Origin: Corynebacterium provencense
GTDB taxonomy: Bacteria > Actinomycetota > Actinomycetes > Mycobacteriales > Mycobacteriaceae
DNA: 64,000 bases
Direction: 5' to 3'
Assembly (NCBI GenBank): GCA_900049755.1
Contig: LT160593.1
Span: 1,274,334 to 1,338,333 of the forward strand
The translations under genes and the position numbers were made by a program. Below the pieces are notes generated by a model that was not told the origin of the DNA, ran no database searches, and worked only from the letters and a program-made list of their open reading frames with translations. Below, piece after piece: positions 48,930 through 58,454 of this stretch (positions within the stretch are counted from its first letter, which is position 1; each line of letters starts with the position of its first letter).

Positions 48930-49889
48930 GTGCACAGACGACGTACCCTTCCCCCGGCAGTGGCCGTTCTCCTCACCACCGTGACTCTGGCAGCGGCCCT
49001 GGGTCTGGGAGGGTGCTCCTCGTCAGGTTCCACGGAGGGCCGGACCATGTCGGACCCGGTCGAGACCACGGTCGACGGCGTCGCCGTGAAGCTCCTCGAG
49101 GTCGGTGCCGCCCCGACTGCCCCTCTGGCGTGGTTCAGTGATGAGGGGACCCAGTCCGGGAAGTTCCGGGTGACGACAGGGCTTGGCCAGCACACCGAGG
49201 GCGGGGACGCCGAAGGTACCGCCGAGGGGGAACTCCCCTACTCGGAGGTCACCATGGAGATTCCCCTGAGCGCGACAGTCTCCACGGACGGAGAGGATCT
49301 CGAGTCCACGGTCACGGCGGGTACGCCGACCGGTGACAATGAGGCCCGGAACTCCGACATCGCCACTGCGGAGGGTTTCCGCATGGTCCAGAAGTACAGC
49401 GACGACGGGAAGGTCGCCACGCGCAGCTTCTCATCCCCCGAATCTGCGACGGATTCGGCCCGCGCCAGCGTGGAGCAGGGTTTCGGACTGATGACCGACC
49501 TTCCTCTCGTGTTCCCGGCTGAACCGGTCGGGGCGGGTGCCCGGTGGACCGTCACCGGTCAGATCGACGACGTCGCCGCCGGTGCGTCCATGAAGCAGGT
49601 GGTGACCTACACACTCACGTCGCGCAGTGATTCGGTGATCAGCCTGGGTGTGGACATTTCGCGCACACCGGCGGTGAGGCAGATGGCCGGGACGGAGCTC
49701 CAGGTGATGGACTCGACCAGCGAGTCCGGCGGTTCCCTCACCCTGGATCTGCGGCGTCCCGTTCCGGTGGGGGGTTCGGTGAGGACTCGGACGGTGGTGA
49801 CCTACGGTCAGCCGGGTTCCCCGGTCAGCGTGGTGCAGGAATCGAAGACCACCCTGACCTGGAGCGGGGAGGACGCCGCCGGGCAGTGA
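48930..49889 (+). CDS. Putative lipoprotein, 319 aa
   Basis: This 319-residue protein has a signal peptide with the lipobox GLGGCSSS, so it is probably anchored outside the membrane. The mature part is beta-rich with many Thr, Ser and Val, and no family is recognised. The GTG start suits a leaderless transcript. Its placement opposite lspA is a curiosity only. Its stop overlaps the start of the truncated asparaginase fragment. Confidence 0.8.
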   Translation: MHRRRTLPPAVAVLLTTVTLAAALGLGGCSSSGSTEGRTMSDPVETTVDGVAVKLLEVGAAPTAPLAWFSDEGTQSGKFRVTTGLGQHTEGGDAEGTAEGELPYSEVTMEIPLSATVSTDGEDLESTVTAGTPTGDNEARNSDIATAEGFRMVQKYSDDGKVATRSFSSPESATDSARASVEQGFGLMTDLPLVFPAEPVGAGARWTVTGQIDDVAAGASMKQVVTYTLTSRSDSVISLGVDISRTPAVRQMAGTELQVMDSTSESGGSLTLDLRRPVPVGGSVRTRTVVTYGQPGSPVSVVQESKTTLTWSGEDAAGQ

Positions 49890-50356
49890 GCCCGGCGTCC
49901 ACCCTGGCCGGGGCAGGCCCGGGTCGGGCCTCCTGCCTGTTGTTGTCGTCCGGGGCCGTGACCGCCCTGCGCCCGGCGTGCCTGAGCCGGGAAGGTGCGG
50001 CACCCGCACCGCTGGAGGGGCTGAGGGTGGACATCGTCACCGCCTACCAGGGGGCAGACAGCACCCTGGTGGACGCCGCGCTCTCGGCGGGGGCCGACGG
50101 TCTAGTGATCGCCGCCTTCGGCTCGGGCAATGCCGGAGGTCTGGCACCCGGGATTCACCGGGCAAGACAGTCCGGTATTCCGGTGGTCATGTGCACCAGG
50201 GTGCCTTCAGGTCCGGTGAGCCCCGTCTACGGCGGTCCGGGTGGTGGAGCGACCCTCGCCTCCCTCGGTGTCAGGTCCGGGGGAACCCTCAGCCCGGCCC
50301 AGGCCCGGACGGAACTTCTGTGTCAGCTGGCGGTGTCCCGTCAGGCCGACCGGTGA
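49886..50356 (+). pseudogene. ansA: L-asparaginase, carboxy-terminal fragment
   Basis: Only the end of a type II-like asparaginase is present. The segment LEGLRVDIVTAYQGADSTLV, SAGADGLVIAAFGSGNAG, RARQSGIPVVMCTRVPSG and PVYGGPGGGATL is the typical carboxy-terminal domain. The amino-terminal domain with the catalytic threonines (TGGT and TDT regions) is absent, so the product cannot be active. About 170-190 residues seem to be missing compared with the family (about 320). The frame opens with a GTG overlapping the lipoprotein stop and its end overlaps dinB by 68 bp. A deletion or an assembly gap are both possible. Confidence 0.8.
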
Positions 50357-51893
50357 GGGCCTGACCGTCGGGTGGCCCGTCAGGTGACGTATCAGGTTGC
50401 CAGGCAAGGGAGTCCAGGGGGTCAGCCGGGCTGAGGTCAGGGTCGTCGACGTCGAAGGTGCGCGTCCTGCCGGGGCCGGTGGCCCGGGTCTCGAATCTCA
50501 CACTGACCACCCCCGCCCCAGTGCCCTGCACCCACCCGTGCCCCAGTTCACGGTGGTGGACATCCTGTGTGGGCAGCCAGGGGCCGTGGCCCCGCGCGGT
50601 TGCTGTCTCTCCCTGGGCCGCAACTTCCCCGGCGTCCTCGGTTCCGGGGTCTTCTGCCCCGCCGTCCGCAGTGTCGCCGACCAGGTCGGACTCCACCCCG
50701 TCACCGGCACCGTCACCCGCAATGTCACCCGCAATGTCACCGTCACCGTCTCCAGCCATGTCGGCGCCCGGGCCCTCGACCCGGCCGTGGCCGCCCACCG
50801 GATCCGCACCGGGTTCCGGGAAGAGTGCGACCTGACGTTCCGCCGTCAGTCCCGACAGGCTGACCCCGACCAGGCGGACTGCACCGGAGCGCTCAGGGTG
50901 CGGCATCACCGACCGCGAGGCCGCGATGATCTCGTCAAGGTCGTCGGTGGGCACCGCAAGGGTCACAGACCTGGTGTGCGACCGGAAATCAGAGGTCCGC
51001 GTCTTCACCGTCACCGTCCTCGCGGCGCGCCCGTCCCGGCGGAGCCGGGTGTGTGCGGCAGTCGCGGTGGCCACGAGGACCGGGTCGACCTCCGCCGTCG
51101 TCACGGCGTCCACCTGCAGGGTCCGCTCCGCGGAAACCTGCTTGGCCCGGGAGCGTGGGGCGACGGGACGCGGGTCGTCACCTCTGGCATAGTGCTGCAG
51201 CTGGACTCCGACCGAGCCGAGGAGACTCTTCAGGTCGAACTCGTCCATCTGTGTGAACTGCCCGATGGTGGTCACGCCCGCCGATGCCAGCCGTGACACC
51301 GCGACCGGCCCGATCCCCCCGATCTCACCGACAGGACGCGGTCCGAAGATCCGGTCGAGGTCTTCGGCCCCCACCACCGCGACACCGTGGGGTTTGTTGA
51401 GGTCAGACGCCATCTTCGCGTGCAACTTGCCGACCGACACCCCGACAGAGCACACCAGACCGGTCTCCTCCATCACGGCGTCCTGGATCCGCAACGCCCA
51501 CTGTCCGGCCTTCTCCGCGGTCGCGCCGACCAGTTCCACCGGCTCCGCGAACCCCTCGTCCACACTGAGCTTCTCGATGAACCCGGCCTCCCTCTCCAGG
51601 ACGCCGAAGATACGCTCCGAGGCTGCGCTGTACACCTCGAAACGGGGACGGACGACGACCGCCCGCCCCCGGCACAACCGGACGGCCCTGACCATCGGCA
51701 TCGCCGACCTGGCCCCGTACACCCGGGCCTCGTAGGACGCCCCGGCTACCACTCCCCTGCCGGACATTCCCCCGACGAGGACGGGACGGCCACGCAGGGT
51801 CGGCCTGGTGAGCTGTTCGACAGAGGCGAAGAAAGCGTCCATGTCGACATGAACCACCCATCGGCGTCCGGAACCTGTCGCCGTCTCTTCCAC
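50289..51893 (-). CDS. dinB: DNA polymerase IV (Y family)
   Basis: This 534-residue translesion polymerase begins VVHVDMDAFFASVEQL with the first metal aspartates; the second site reads SVDEGFAEP, with Gly after the Glu where Ala is common. The little-finger domain ends near residue 345. A low-complexity insert of Gly, Asp, Ile and Ala (about 365-400) follows, then the region GHGWVQGTGAGVVSVRFE known from actinobacterial DinB. The GTG at 51893 is 8 nt after a TATGAT box. The 3' end overlaps the asparaginase fragment. Confidence 0.92.
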   Translation of the reverse strand: MEETATGSGRRWVVHVDMDAFFASVEQLTRPTLRGRPVLVGGMSGRGVVAGASYEARVYGARSAMPMVRAVRLCRGRAVVVRPRFEVYSAASERIFGVLEREAGFIEKLSVDEGFAEPVELVGATAEKAGQWALRIQDAVMEETGLVCSVGVSVGKLHAKMASDLNKPHGVAVVGAEDLDRIFGPRPVGEIGGIGPVAVSRLASAGVTTIGQFTQMDEFDLKSLLGSVGVQLQHYARGDDPRPVAPRSRAKQVSAERTLQVDAVTTAEVDPVLVATATAAHTRLRRDGRAARTVTVKTRTSDFRSHTRSVTLAVPTDDLDEIIAASRSVMPHPERSGAVRLVGVSLSGLTAERQVALFPEPGADPVGGHGRVEGPGADMAGDGDGDIAGDIAGDGAGDGVESDLVGDTADGGAEDPGTEDAGEVAAQGETATARGHGPWLPTQDVHHRELGHGWVQGTGAGVVSVRFETRATGPGRTRTFDVDDPDLSPADPLDSLAWQPDTSPDGPPDGQALTGRPDGTPPADTEVPSGPGPG

Positions 51894-51901
51894 GGTCCCT
51901 C

Positions 51902-51907
51902 ATCATA
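51902..51907 (-). promoter_or_regulatory. -10 box, leaderless dinB
   Basis: TATGAT on the minus strand ends 8 nt before the GTG at 51893. No LexA-type box was noticed. Confidence 0.5.
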
Positions 51908-51939
51908 GGGTGCCGGGGAACCGTCCGGGAGCCGGGGCA

Positions 51940-51955
51940 GCCGGGCCCACCCGGC
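51940..51955 (-). terminator. Hairpin after the truncated permease gene
   Basis: GCCGGG-CCCA-CCCGGC lies 25 nt downstream of the permease stop on the minus strand. No T tract follows. Confidence 0.35.
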
Positions 51956-51979
51956 CCGGCCCGCCCCACCCGGACGATC

Positions 51980-53104
51980 TCAGCGTTCGGTCACGTCGAC
52001 CCGCAGGTTCTGTCTGCCGGTCTCCGCGGTGACCGCGTGCTCGGCCCTGCGCCGTTCAGTGGCAGGCTTGACCAGGTACCAGCCGGCGGCGATCAGCGCG
52101 AGCACCGGAATCGCGGCCATGACCGTCCAGAAGCCGAGGTCGTCACCGTAGGTCATGAGCACCACGACAGAGGCGAGGAACACCAGGGTCAGCCAGTTCG
52201 ACCACGGTGCCAGAGGCATCCGGAATCCCGGGCGCTGCAGCTCTCCCCGGTCGGCCTTCGCCTTCAGCTTCATCTGGCAGACCACGAGGAAGCCCCAGAC
52301 CAGGACGATGGTGATGGCGACGAGGTTCATCGCGATATCGAAGGCCCTTCCGGGGCTCACGTAGTTGATCACCACGCCGACGACGATGATGGCACTGGTC
52401 AGTAGGATCCCTCCGAAGGGAACACCCCGGGAGTTGAGGACGCCGAGACGCAGCGGAGCGGAGCCTGCCAGGGACATGGTGCGGACGATCCTGCCGGTGG
52501 AGTAGAGCCCGGCGTTCAGGGAGGACAGTGCGGCGGTGATGACCACGAGATTCATGATGTCACCCATGTGGTCCACCCCGACCGCAGAGAAGAACGTCAC
52601 GAAGGGGCTCTCGTCCGCCGAGTATGCGGTGTACGGGAGAAGCAGGCTGAGCAGGAGCACCGAACCGCAGTAGAAGACGATGATGCGCCACACGACGTTG
52701 TTCACCGCACGCGGCATTTCCTTTCGGGCGTTCTCTGTCTCGCCCGCGGCGGTGGCCACCATCTCGATGCCGAAGTAGGCGAAGATGACGCCGGAGGTCA
52801 CCAGGGCCAGCTGCATGGTCCCCTCGGGGAACAGTCCACCGTGGTCGACGATGCTCGAGATTCCCGGCGACTGACCACCGACCTCGTGGCCTGTGACAAT
52901 GAAGACGATGCCGACGACGAGGAAGGCGCAGATCGCCGCGATCTTGATGAGACAGAACCAGAACTCCATCTCACCGAAGACTTTCACCGAGATGGTGTTG
53001 AGCGCCGGGACCACGATGAGTGAGACCAGTGCGAGCACCCACTGGGGGACTGACTCGAACAGTCCCCAGAACTTCAGGTACATCGCGATGGCGGTGGTGT
53101 CTGA
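51980..53104 (-). pseudogene. Amino acid permease paralogue, 5'-truncated
   Basis: This is an APC-family amino acid permease closely similar to the complete gene at 53119-54582, but it lacks about the first 118 residues. Homology begins at SDTTAIAMYLKFW, which matches ADVTAFALYLKFW at residue 119 of the neighbour. The missing part includes the first transmembrane segments and the GTGLFLG substrate motif. It starts only 15 bp after the neighbour's stop codon, so its own promoter and start are gone. The remaining 370 codons are open. A product begun at the internal ATG (53083) would probably not transport. Confidence 0.82.
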
Positions 53105-53118
53105 GGTCCTGTCTGCCC

Positions 53119-54582
53119 TTACCTGGCAGGATCCACGTGTGCGCGGTCGACCTTCAGCTCGTACTCCGCCCGACGACGTTCCACACTCGGCTCAACCCAG
53201 CGCCAGGAGAACCAGGCGATGAGGATGAGGGGGACAGAGATGACGATGGTCCAGAAACCGATCGAGTCACCTGAGGCGACGAGGATGACCACCAGCAGCA
53301 GGAAGGCCAGGGTCAGCCAGTTCGAGTACGGTGCCAGGGGCATACGGAAGGAGGGACGCTCGAACTCCCCCGCCTCAGCCCGCTTCTGCAGCTTCATCTG
53401 GGCGATGATCATCGAACCCCAGGTCAGAACCAGGGTCACGGCGGTGAGGTTCATGGCGATGTCGAAGGCACGGCCGGGGGCGACATAGTTGATGACCACA
53501 CCGATGATGATGACCACACTGGTCAGGGCGATGCCGCCGAAGGGGACGCCACGGTTGTTGAGCTCACCGAGCGAGTGCGGTGCGGAACCGGCGTGGGCCA
53601 TGGTGCGCACCACCCGGCCCGTGGAGTACAGACCGGCGTTCAGGGAGGACAGCACCGCGGTGATGACGACGAGGTTCATGATGTCGCCCATCTGGGAGAT
53701 TCCGACCTTGGAGAACACGGTCACGAACGGGCTGGTGTCCTTGTCATAGTCGGTGTACGGCAGCAGCAGGGACATGACGAGGACTGAACCGCAGTACAGG
53801 ACCAGGATGCGCCACACGACGTTGTTCACTGCACGCGGCATCTCCCTGCGGGCGTTCTCGGTCTCTCCTGCGGCGGTCGCGATGACCTCGATTCCGAGGT
53901 AGGCGAAGAACACGCCGGAGGTGACGACGGCGAGCGGGACGACGCCCTCGGGGAAGATTCCCCCGTGGTCGGCGATGTTCGACCAGCCCGGAGTCACCCC
54001 GTCGAGCTGGTGACCGGTGAGGATGAAGATGATGCCGGTCACCAGGAAGATCACGATTGCCGCGACCTTGATGAAGCTGAACCAGAACTCCAGCTCGCCG
54101 AAGACGGCGACACCGATGACATTGAAGGCCACGACCACCACCAGCGCCACCAGCGCCAGGACCCACTGCGGTACGTCGTCGAAGAGCGGCCAGAACTTCA
54201 GGTAGAGGGCGAAGGCGGTCACGTCCGCGATACCGGTGATGGCCCACTGGAGGAAGTAGTTCCATCCGATGAGGTAGGCGGCACGCTCGCCGAAGAACTC
54301 CCGGGCGTAGGACACCACTCCGCCGGAGCTCGGCCGGTGCATGACCAGTTCTCCGATGGCCCGGAGGACCAGGAATCCGAAGAATCCGCACACCGCGTAT
54401 GCGATGAACAGGGACGGTCCCGCATCATGCAGTCGACCGCCTGCGCCGAGGAAGAGGCCGGTTCCGATCGCGGAGCCGATGGCCATCATCTGTATGTGAC
54501 GGTGTTTGAGGCCCTTGCGGTACCCCTGCTGGTCAGCTGTCAGGAATGACGCCGACTCCTGGGTCTGGTTGTTCTCTGTCAC
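53119..54582 (-). CDS. Amino acid permease (APC, CycA/ProY type)
   Basis: This 487-residue transporter has twelve hydrophobic segments and the family opening HIQMMAIGSAIGTGLFLGAG, the conserved GELVMHRPSSGGVVSYAREF loop and ETENARREMPRAVNNV. It belongs to the CycA/ProY/AroP group of proton symporters for neutral or aromatic amino acids; the substrate is undecided. The GTG start has AAGGAAGG about 11 nt upstream. It is followed by a truncated paralogue, pointing to an ancestral tandem pair. Confidence 0.93.
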   Translation of the reverse strand: MTENNQTQESASFLTADQQGYRKGLKHRHIQMMAIGSAIGTGLFLGAGGRLHDAGPSLFIAYAVCGFFGFLVLRAIGELVMHRPSSGGVVSYAREFFGERAAYLIGWNYFLQWAITGIADVTAFALYLKFWPLFDDVPQWVLALVALVVVVAFNVIGVAVFGELEFWFSFIKVAAIVIFLVTGIIFILTGHQLDGVTPGWSNIADHGGIFPEGVVPLAVVTSGVFFAYLGIEVIATAAGETENARREMPRAVNNVVWRILVLYCGSVLVMSLLLPYTDYDKDTSPFVTVFSKVGISQMGDIMNLVVITAVLSSLNAGLYSTGRVVRTMAHAGSAPHSLGELNNRGVPFGGIALTSVVIIIGVVINYVAPGRAFDIAMNLTAVTLVLTWGSMIIAQMKLQKRAEAGEFERPSFRMPLAPYSNWLTLAFLLLVVILVASGDSIGFWTIVISVPLILIAWFSWRWVEPSVERRRAEYELKVDRAHVDPAR

Positions 54583-54648
54583 CGTGGGCGACCTTCCTTC
54601 ATCGTCAACCCGGTGAAATCTCGGCTCACCGGGCCCTTCAGAAGCCCC

Positions 54649-54700
54649 CGCCGGGGCTGCGCCGGGCCGGCCCGGTGGACCTCCCGGCGCAGTCCCGGCG
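54649..54700 (-). terminator. Long GC hairpin after ileS
   Basis: Two 18-bp arms (54649-54666, 54683-54700) pair with one mismatch around a 16-nt loop, about 70 nt downstream of the ileS stop. The lack of a T tract is usual for high-G+C terminators. Confidence 0.6.
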
Positions 54701-54769
54701 GTCTTCCGTCGGTGTGCGTACGTTCTCCTGAACTATCCCTCTTGAATTGTCCGGGAAGGCTGGTACCCG

Positions 54770-57700
54770 TCAGACCCCGGAGACCCGGGTCACGTCGACA
54801 GTGCAACCGTCACCGGTGTCATGGGTGAGCACTTCGCCGGTGATGACCTTAGCGGAAGTGGCGAGAACTTCCCGGGCAACTGTGTCAATGTGTTCTTCAG
54901 CCCACCCCCGGCGCTCGGCCGGGACAGACAGGACCAGGCTGATGCGATCGGAGACATCGAAGTCCTCGGCCCGGCGGGCGTCCTGGATCCCCCGGATACG
55001 GTCGGCGGCCCACCCCTCCGACTCCAGTTCCTCGGTCAGGGTCATGTCCAGCACGACCAGTCCCTCGGTGCCCGGGATTTCGGCGGTACGGTCCGGGTCG
55101 ACAGCGACGAGCCGGCGGGAGAACTCACCGTCGGTGAGGGTGACCCCTCCGGCGCTCACCGTGCCGTCGGGGTTGACGGTGTACTCCCCCGCCTTCACCG
55201 CTCTGATGGCCTTCTGGACGTCCCCGCCAAGACGTGGACCGGCGACGCGGGCGTTGACCACCACCTCGAATCTGCCCACCGACTTCACGTCATCGGTCAG
55301 GACAACTTCCTTGACATTCACCTCGTCACCGATGATTCCGGTGAATCCGGAGAGTCTGCCCGAGCCCGGCAGGGCCACCGTCAGAGACGGAAGCGGCAGA
55401 CGGTTGCGCAGCTTGTGTGCCTTGCGCAGGGAGGACGCCGCGGAACAGACACTGCGGACCTCGTCCATGGCCGCGACCAGATCCGGGTCCGCCGGGAATT
55501 CCGCGGCGTCCGGCCAGTCGGTCAGGTGGACCGACCGTTCCCCGGTCAGTCCCCTCCAGATCACCTCGGTGGTCATGGGCAGCAGCGGTGCGGCGATCCT
55601 GCAGAGGGTCTCCAGAACCGTGTAGAGCGTGTTGAACGCCTCAGGGTACTCGCCGTCCCCTGCCCAGAACCGGTCACGGGAACGACGGACATACCAGTTG
55701 GTCAGTGCGTCACAGAACTGGCGGATCTCGTCGGTCGCGGCGGCGATGTTCGTCTCGTCCAGTGAGGCGGTCACTTCGGTGACGGTGTCGTGGAGCTTCG
55801 CCAGGATGTAGCGGTCCAGCACATTCGTCGAGGAGGTCGACCTCTCCGCGGGAGTGTGCGCGTACAGGCGCAGGAACGAGTATGCGTTCCACATCGGAAG
55901 CATCGCCTGGCGGACGCCCTCACGGATGCCCTTCTCGGTGACGATGAGGTTGCCCCCGCGCAGGATGGGGGAACTCATGAGGAACCAGCGCATGGCGTCG
56001 GAACCGTCGCGGTCGAACACCCCGTTGACGTCGGGGTAGTTGCCTTTCGACTTCGACATCTTCAGACCATCGTCGCCCAGGACGATGCCGTGGGAGACGA
56101 CCTTCTTGAACGCAGGGCGGTCGAACAGCGCGGTGGACAGCACGTGGAGCAGGTAGAACCAGCCGCGGGTCTGCCCGATGTACTCGACGATGAAGTCCGC
56201 CGGACTGTGGGTCTCGAACCAGTCCTTGTTCTCGAAGGGGTAGTGGACCTGGGCGAACGGCATCGACCCGGAGTCGAACCACACGTCGAGCACGTCGGGT
56301 ACCCGACGCATGGTGGAACGACCTGTCGGATCGTCCGGATTCGGGCGGGTGAGCTCGTCTATGTAGGGGCGGTGGAGGTTCGTCGGACGGACGCCGAAAT
56401 CTGCCTCCAGCTCGTCCAACGAGCCGTAGACATCGATACGCGGGTAGTTGTCGTCGTCGGAGACCCAGACGGGGATCGGAGAACCGAAGTAGCGGGACCT
56501 GGAGATGTTCCAGTCTCTGGCACCTTCCAGCCACTTCCCGAACTGCCCGTCGCGGATGTGCTCGGGGATCCACTCGATCTCGTTGTGGTTGAGTTCGACC
56601 ATCCGGTCCCGGAACTTCGCCACCGAGACGAACCAGCTGGGCAGTGCCATGTAGATCAGCGGCTGACCGGAGCGCCACGAGTGCGGGTAGGAGTGCTCCA
56701 TGGTCTGGTGACGCACAACTCTTCCCGCCGCCTTGAGGTCACGGATGATGTCCTTGTTCGCGTCGAAGACCAGCTGGCCTTCGTAGTCGGGCACCAGAGA
56801 GGTGAACCTGCCGTCCATGTCCACCGGGATCACCAGGTCGATACCCGCCTCCCGGCAGGTGGCCATGTCGTCCTCACCGAAGGCCGGGGCCTGGTGGACG
56901 ATACCCGTGCCGTCCTCGGTGGTGACATAGTCGGCACCGAGGACGCGGAAAGCGGTGTGTTCACCGTGGACCCGGGCGTCACCCCGCTCAGCGAAGTAGC
57001 CGAAGACCGGCTCATAGGTCAGACCGACGAGCTGCGCACCGGTGAATGTCGAGGTGACGGTGGCGTCCTCGCCCAGCTCTCTGGCGTAGCTGCCCTGCAG
57101 GTCCTCGGCGAGGAGCACCTTCTTCCCCGCGATCGCGTCCGCCCCGTCGTCGGAGACACTGACCAGCACGTAGTTCACCGAGGGGTTGACGGCGAGCGCC
57201 AGGTTCGACGGCAGGGTCCACGGCGTCGTGGTCCAGGCCAGAGCGGCAGCGTCGAGGAGTTCCGGGTGCGCGGACACGGTGTCCACGGCCGGTGTCCCGG
57301 GGAAGGCACCGGTCACCGGGAAGGTCACGGTGAGTGTCGGGTCCTGGCGCATCTTGTAGGAGTCGTCGAGGCGTGTCTCCTGGTTGGACAGGGGTGTGTG
57401 CTCGGCCCAGGAGTACGGGAGCACCCGGAATCCCTGGTAGATGAGGCCCTTGTCGTAGAGGGTCTTGAAGGCCCAGATCACGGACTCCATGTAGGTCAGG
57501 TCCATGGTCTTGTACCCGTGTTCGAAGTCCACCCACCTGGCCTGCCGGGTGACGTAGTCCTTCCACTCACCGGCGTACCGCAGCACCGACTTCGCGCAGT
57601 AGTCGTTGAAGGCCGCCAGGCCCATCTCCTCGATCTGGCCCTTGTCCTTGATCCCCAGCTGTTTCTCCGCCTCAAGCTCGGCGGGAAGGCCGTGGGTGTC

Positions 57701-57985
57701 CCAGCCGAAGACCCGGGGAACCTTGTAACCGCGCATGGTCTTGTAGCGCGGCACGATGTCCTTCACGTACCCGGTGAGGAGGTGACCGTAGTGCGGCAGT
57801 CCGTTGGCGAAGGGCGGCCCGTCGTAGAAGATGTACTCCGGAGCACCGTCCCGGTTCTGCAGGGAGGCGCGGAAGGTCCCGTCCTCCTCCCAGTACTTCA
57901 GGACGTTCTCCTCCATCACGGGGAAGGAACTGGACCCGTCGGTCATGTCGGTGCGGGGGTATGCGCCGCCGGCTGGGGTGGTCAT
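54770..57985 (-). CDS. ileS: Isoleucyl-tRNA synthetase
   Basis: This 1071-residue class I synthetase charges tRNA-Ile. The HIGH motif is [16 protein letters not shown], the KMSKS loop is [13 protein letters not shown], and the editing domain is present between them. The length is that of the longer, eukaryote-like IleS found in actinobacteria. The ATG has AAGGAG about 8 nt upstream, and this site is inside a hairpin of the T-box leader (57986-58257), so translation is expected to depend on uncharged tRNA-Ile. Confidence 0.97.
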   Translation of the reverse strand: MTTPAGGAYPRTDMTDGSSSFPVMEENVLKYWEEDGTFRASLQNRDGAPEYIFYDGPPFANGLPHYGHLLTGYVKDIVPRYKTMRGYKVPRVFGWDTHGLPAELEAEKQLGIKDKGQIEEMGLAAFNDYCAKSVLRYAGEWKDYVTRQARWVDFEHGYKTMDLTYMESVIWAFKTLYDKGLIYQGFRVLPYSWAEHTPLSNQETRLDDSYKMRQDPTLTVTFPVTGAFPGTPAVDTVSAHPELLDAAALAWTTTPWTLPSNLALAVNPSVNYVLVSVSDDGADAIAGKKVLLAEDLQGSYARELGEDATVTSTFTGAQLVGLTYEPVFGYFAERGDARVHGEHTAFRVLGADYVTTEDGTGIVHQAPAFGEDDMATCREAGIDLVIPVDMDGRFTSLVPDYEGQLVFDANKDIIRDLKAAGRVVRHQTMEHSYPHSWRSGQPLIYMALPSWFVSVAKFRDRMVELNHNEIEWIPEHIRDGQFGKWLEGARDWNISRSRYFGSPIPVWVSDDDNYPRIDVYGSLDELEADFGVRPTNLHRPYIDELTRPNPDDPTGRSTMRRVPDVLDVWFDSGSMPFAQVHYPFENKDWFETHSPADFIVEYIGQTRGWFYLLHVLSTALFDRPAFKKVVSHGIVLGDDGLKMSKSKGNYPDVNGVFDRDGSDAMRWFLMSSPILRGGNLIVTEKGIREGVRQAMLPMWNAYSFLRLYAHTPAERSTSSTNVLDRYILAKLHDTVTEVTASLDETNIAAATDEIRQFCDALTNWYVRRSRDRFWAGDGEYPEAFNTLYTVLETLCRIAAPLLPMTTEVIWRGLTGERSVHLTDWPDAAEFPADPDLVAAMDEVRSVCSAASSLRKAHKLRNRLPLPSLTVALPGSGRLSGFTGIIGDEVNVKEVVLTDDVKSVGRFEVVVNARVAGPRLGGDVQKAIRAVKAGEYTVNPDGTVSAGGVTLTDGEFSRRLVAVDPDRTAEIPGTEGLVVLDMTLTEELESEGWAADRIRGIQDARRAEDFDVSDRISLVLSVPAERRGWAEEHIDTVAREVLATSAKVITGEVLTHDTGDGCTVDVTRVSGV

Positions 57986-58257
57986 CGCGGACTCCTTGAA
58001 GGTTGATACGTCTCAAGTCCGCGGGGACGCTCCCGTCGACCGGTCACGCGGTACCACCCCGCTTGACCACCCCGACCGCCGGTTCCGGAGTGGTCCACTC
58101 CTCTTGCGGCGTATCGTGCCGCGCGCCCGTCCGGTTCTACCGGGGACACCGGGCGACCGGTGACGGTCGGCGGTGTCCTTTTCTTCCGGAAGTGCTCCCC
58201 GGTGATGGCCGGATCACTGCACGTGACGACCCCGTACGGCGGTACGGGGTCCACTGC
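57986..58257 (-). promoter_or_regulatory. T-box riboswitch leader of ileS
   Basis: The minus strand of this leader carries the T-box sequence TGGTACCGCG (58047-58056) and a stem I region with ATC (58204-58206) in GGCCATCACCGGGGAGC, the expected isoleucine specifier. CGCGGACT (58016-58023) is complementary to AGTCCGCG (57986-57993), forming a helix that brackets AAGGAG, which identifies a translational (class II) switch rather than a terminator type. Uncharged tRNA-Ile binding would free the ribosome site. This matches the ileS T-boxes known in actinobacteria. Confidence 0.9.
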
Positions 58258-58263
58258 GGGTCA

Positions 58264-58269
58264 AGTATA
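58264..58269 (-). promoter_or_regulatory. -10 box of ileS leader
   Basis: TATACT on the minus strand would start transcription near 58257, at the 5' end of the T-box leader. It lies 5 bp after the stop of the small membrane gene. Confidence 0.6.
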
Positions 58270-58274
58270 GACCC

Positions 58275-58433
58275 CTATCTTCTCTTCGACACGACCAGGT
58301 CAGTGACGAAGAGGATGATCCCTGCTGCTGCGATTCCGACGCACACCCACGCCCACAGCACTGACCCCAGATACAGGGCCACCAGCAGTGCGATGAACCC
58401 TATGAGGGACAGTACGAGCGCGAGTGCGAGCAT
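58275..58433 (-). CDS. Small membrane protein, 52 aa
   Basis: This short frame, 52 codons, begins MLALALVLSLIGFIALLVAL and continues as two hydrophobic segments (about residues 2-21 and 27-43) with a basic tail VSKRR. It lies 21 bp after wag31 and directly before the ileS promoter, on the same strand. Small membrane proteins in this place are found in other Corynebacteriales. No ribosome binding site is evident, but it may be read through from wag31. Role unknown. Confidence 0.65.
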   Translation of the reverse strand: MLALALVLSLIGFIALLVALYLGSVLWAWVCVGIAAAGIILFVTDLVVSKRR

Positions 58434-58454
58434 GTCGGGTCAGACCGTCCCGGG

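Noticed and set aside
53095-53118. CTGTCTGCCC at the permease joint as another mosaic end
   Set aside because: Only the first six bases agree with the mosaic end, which is not above chance.
55790-58006. A 738-codon open frame antisense to ileS
   Set aside because: It is a shadow frame of ileS with no ribosome site or family match.
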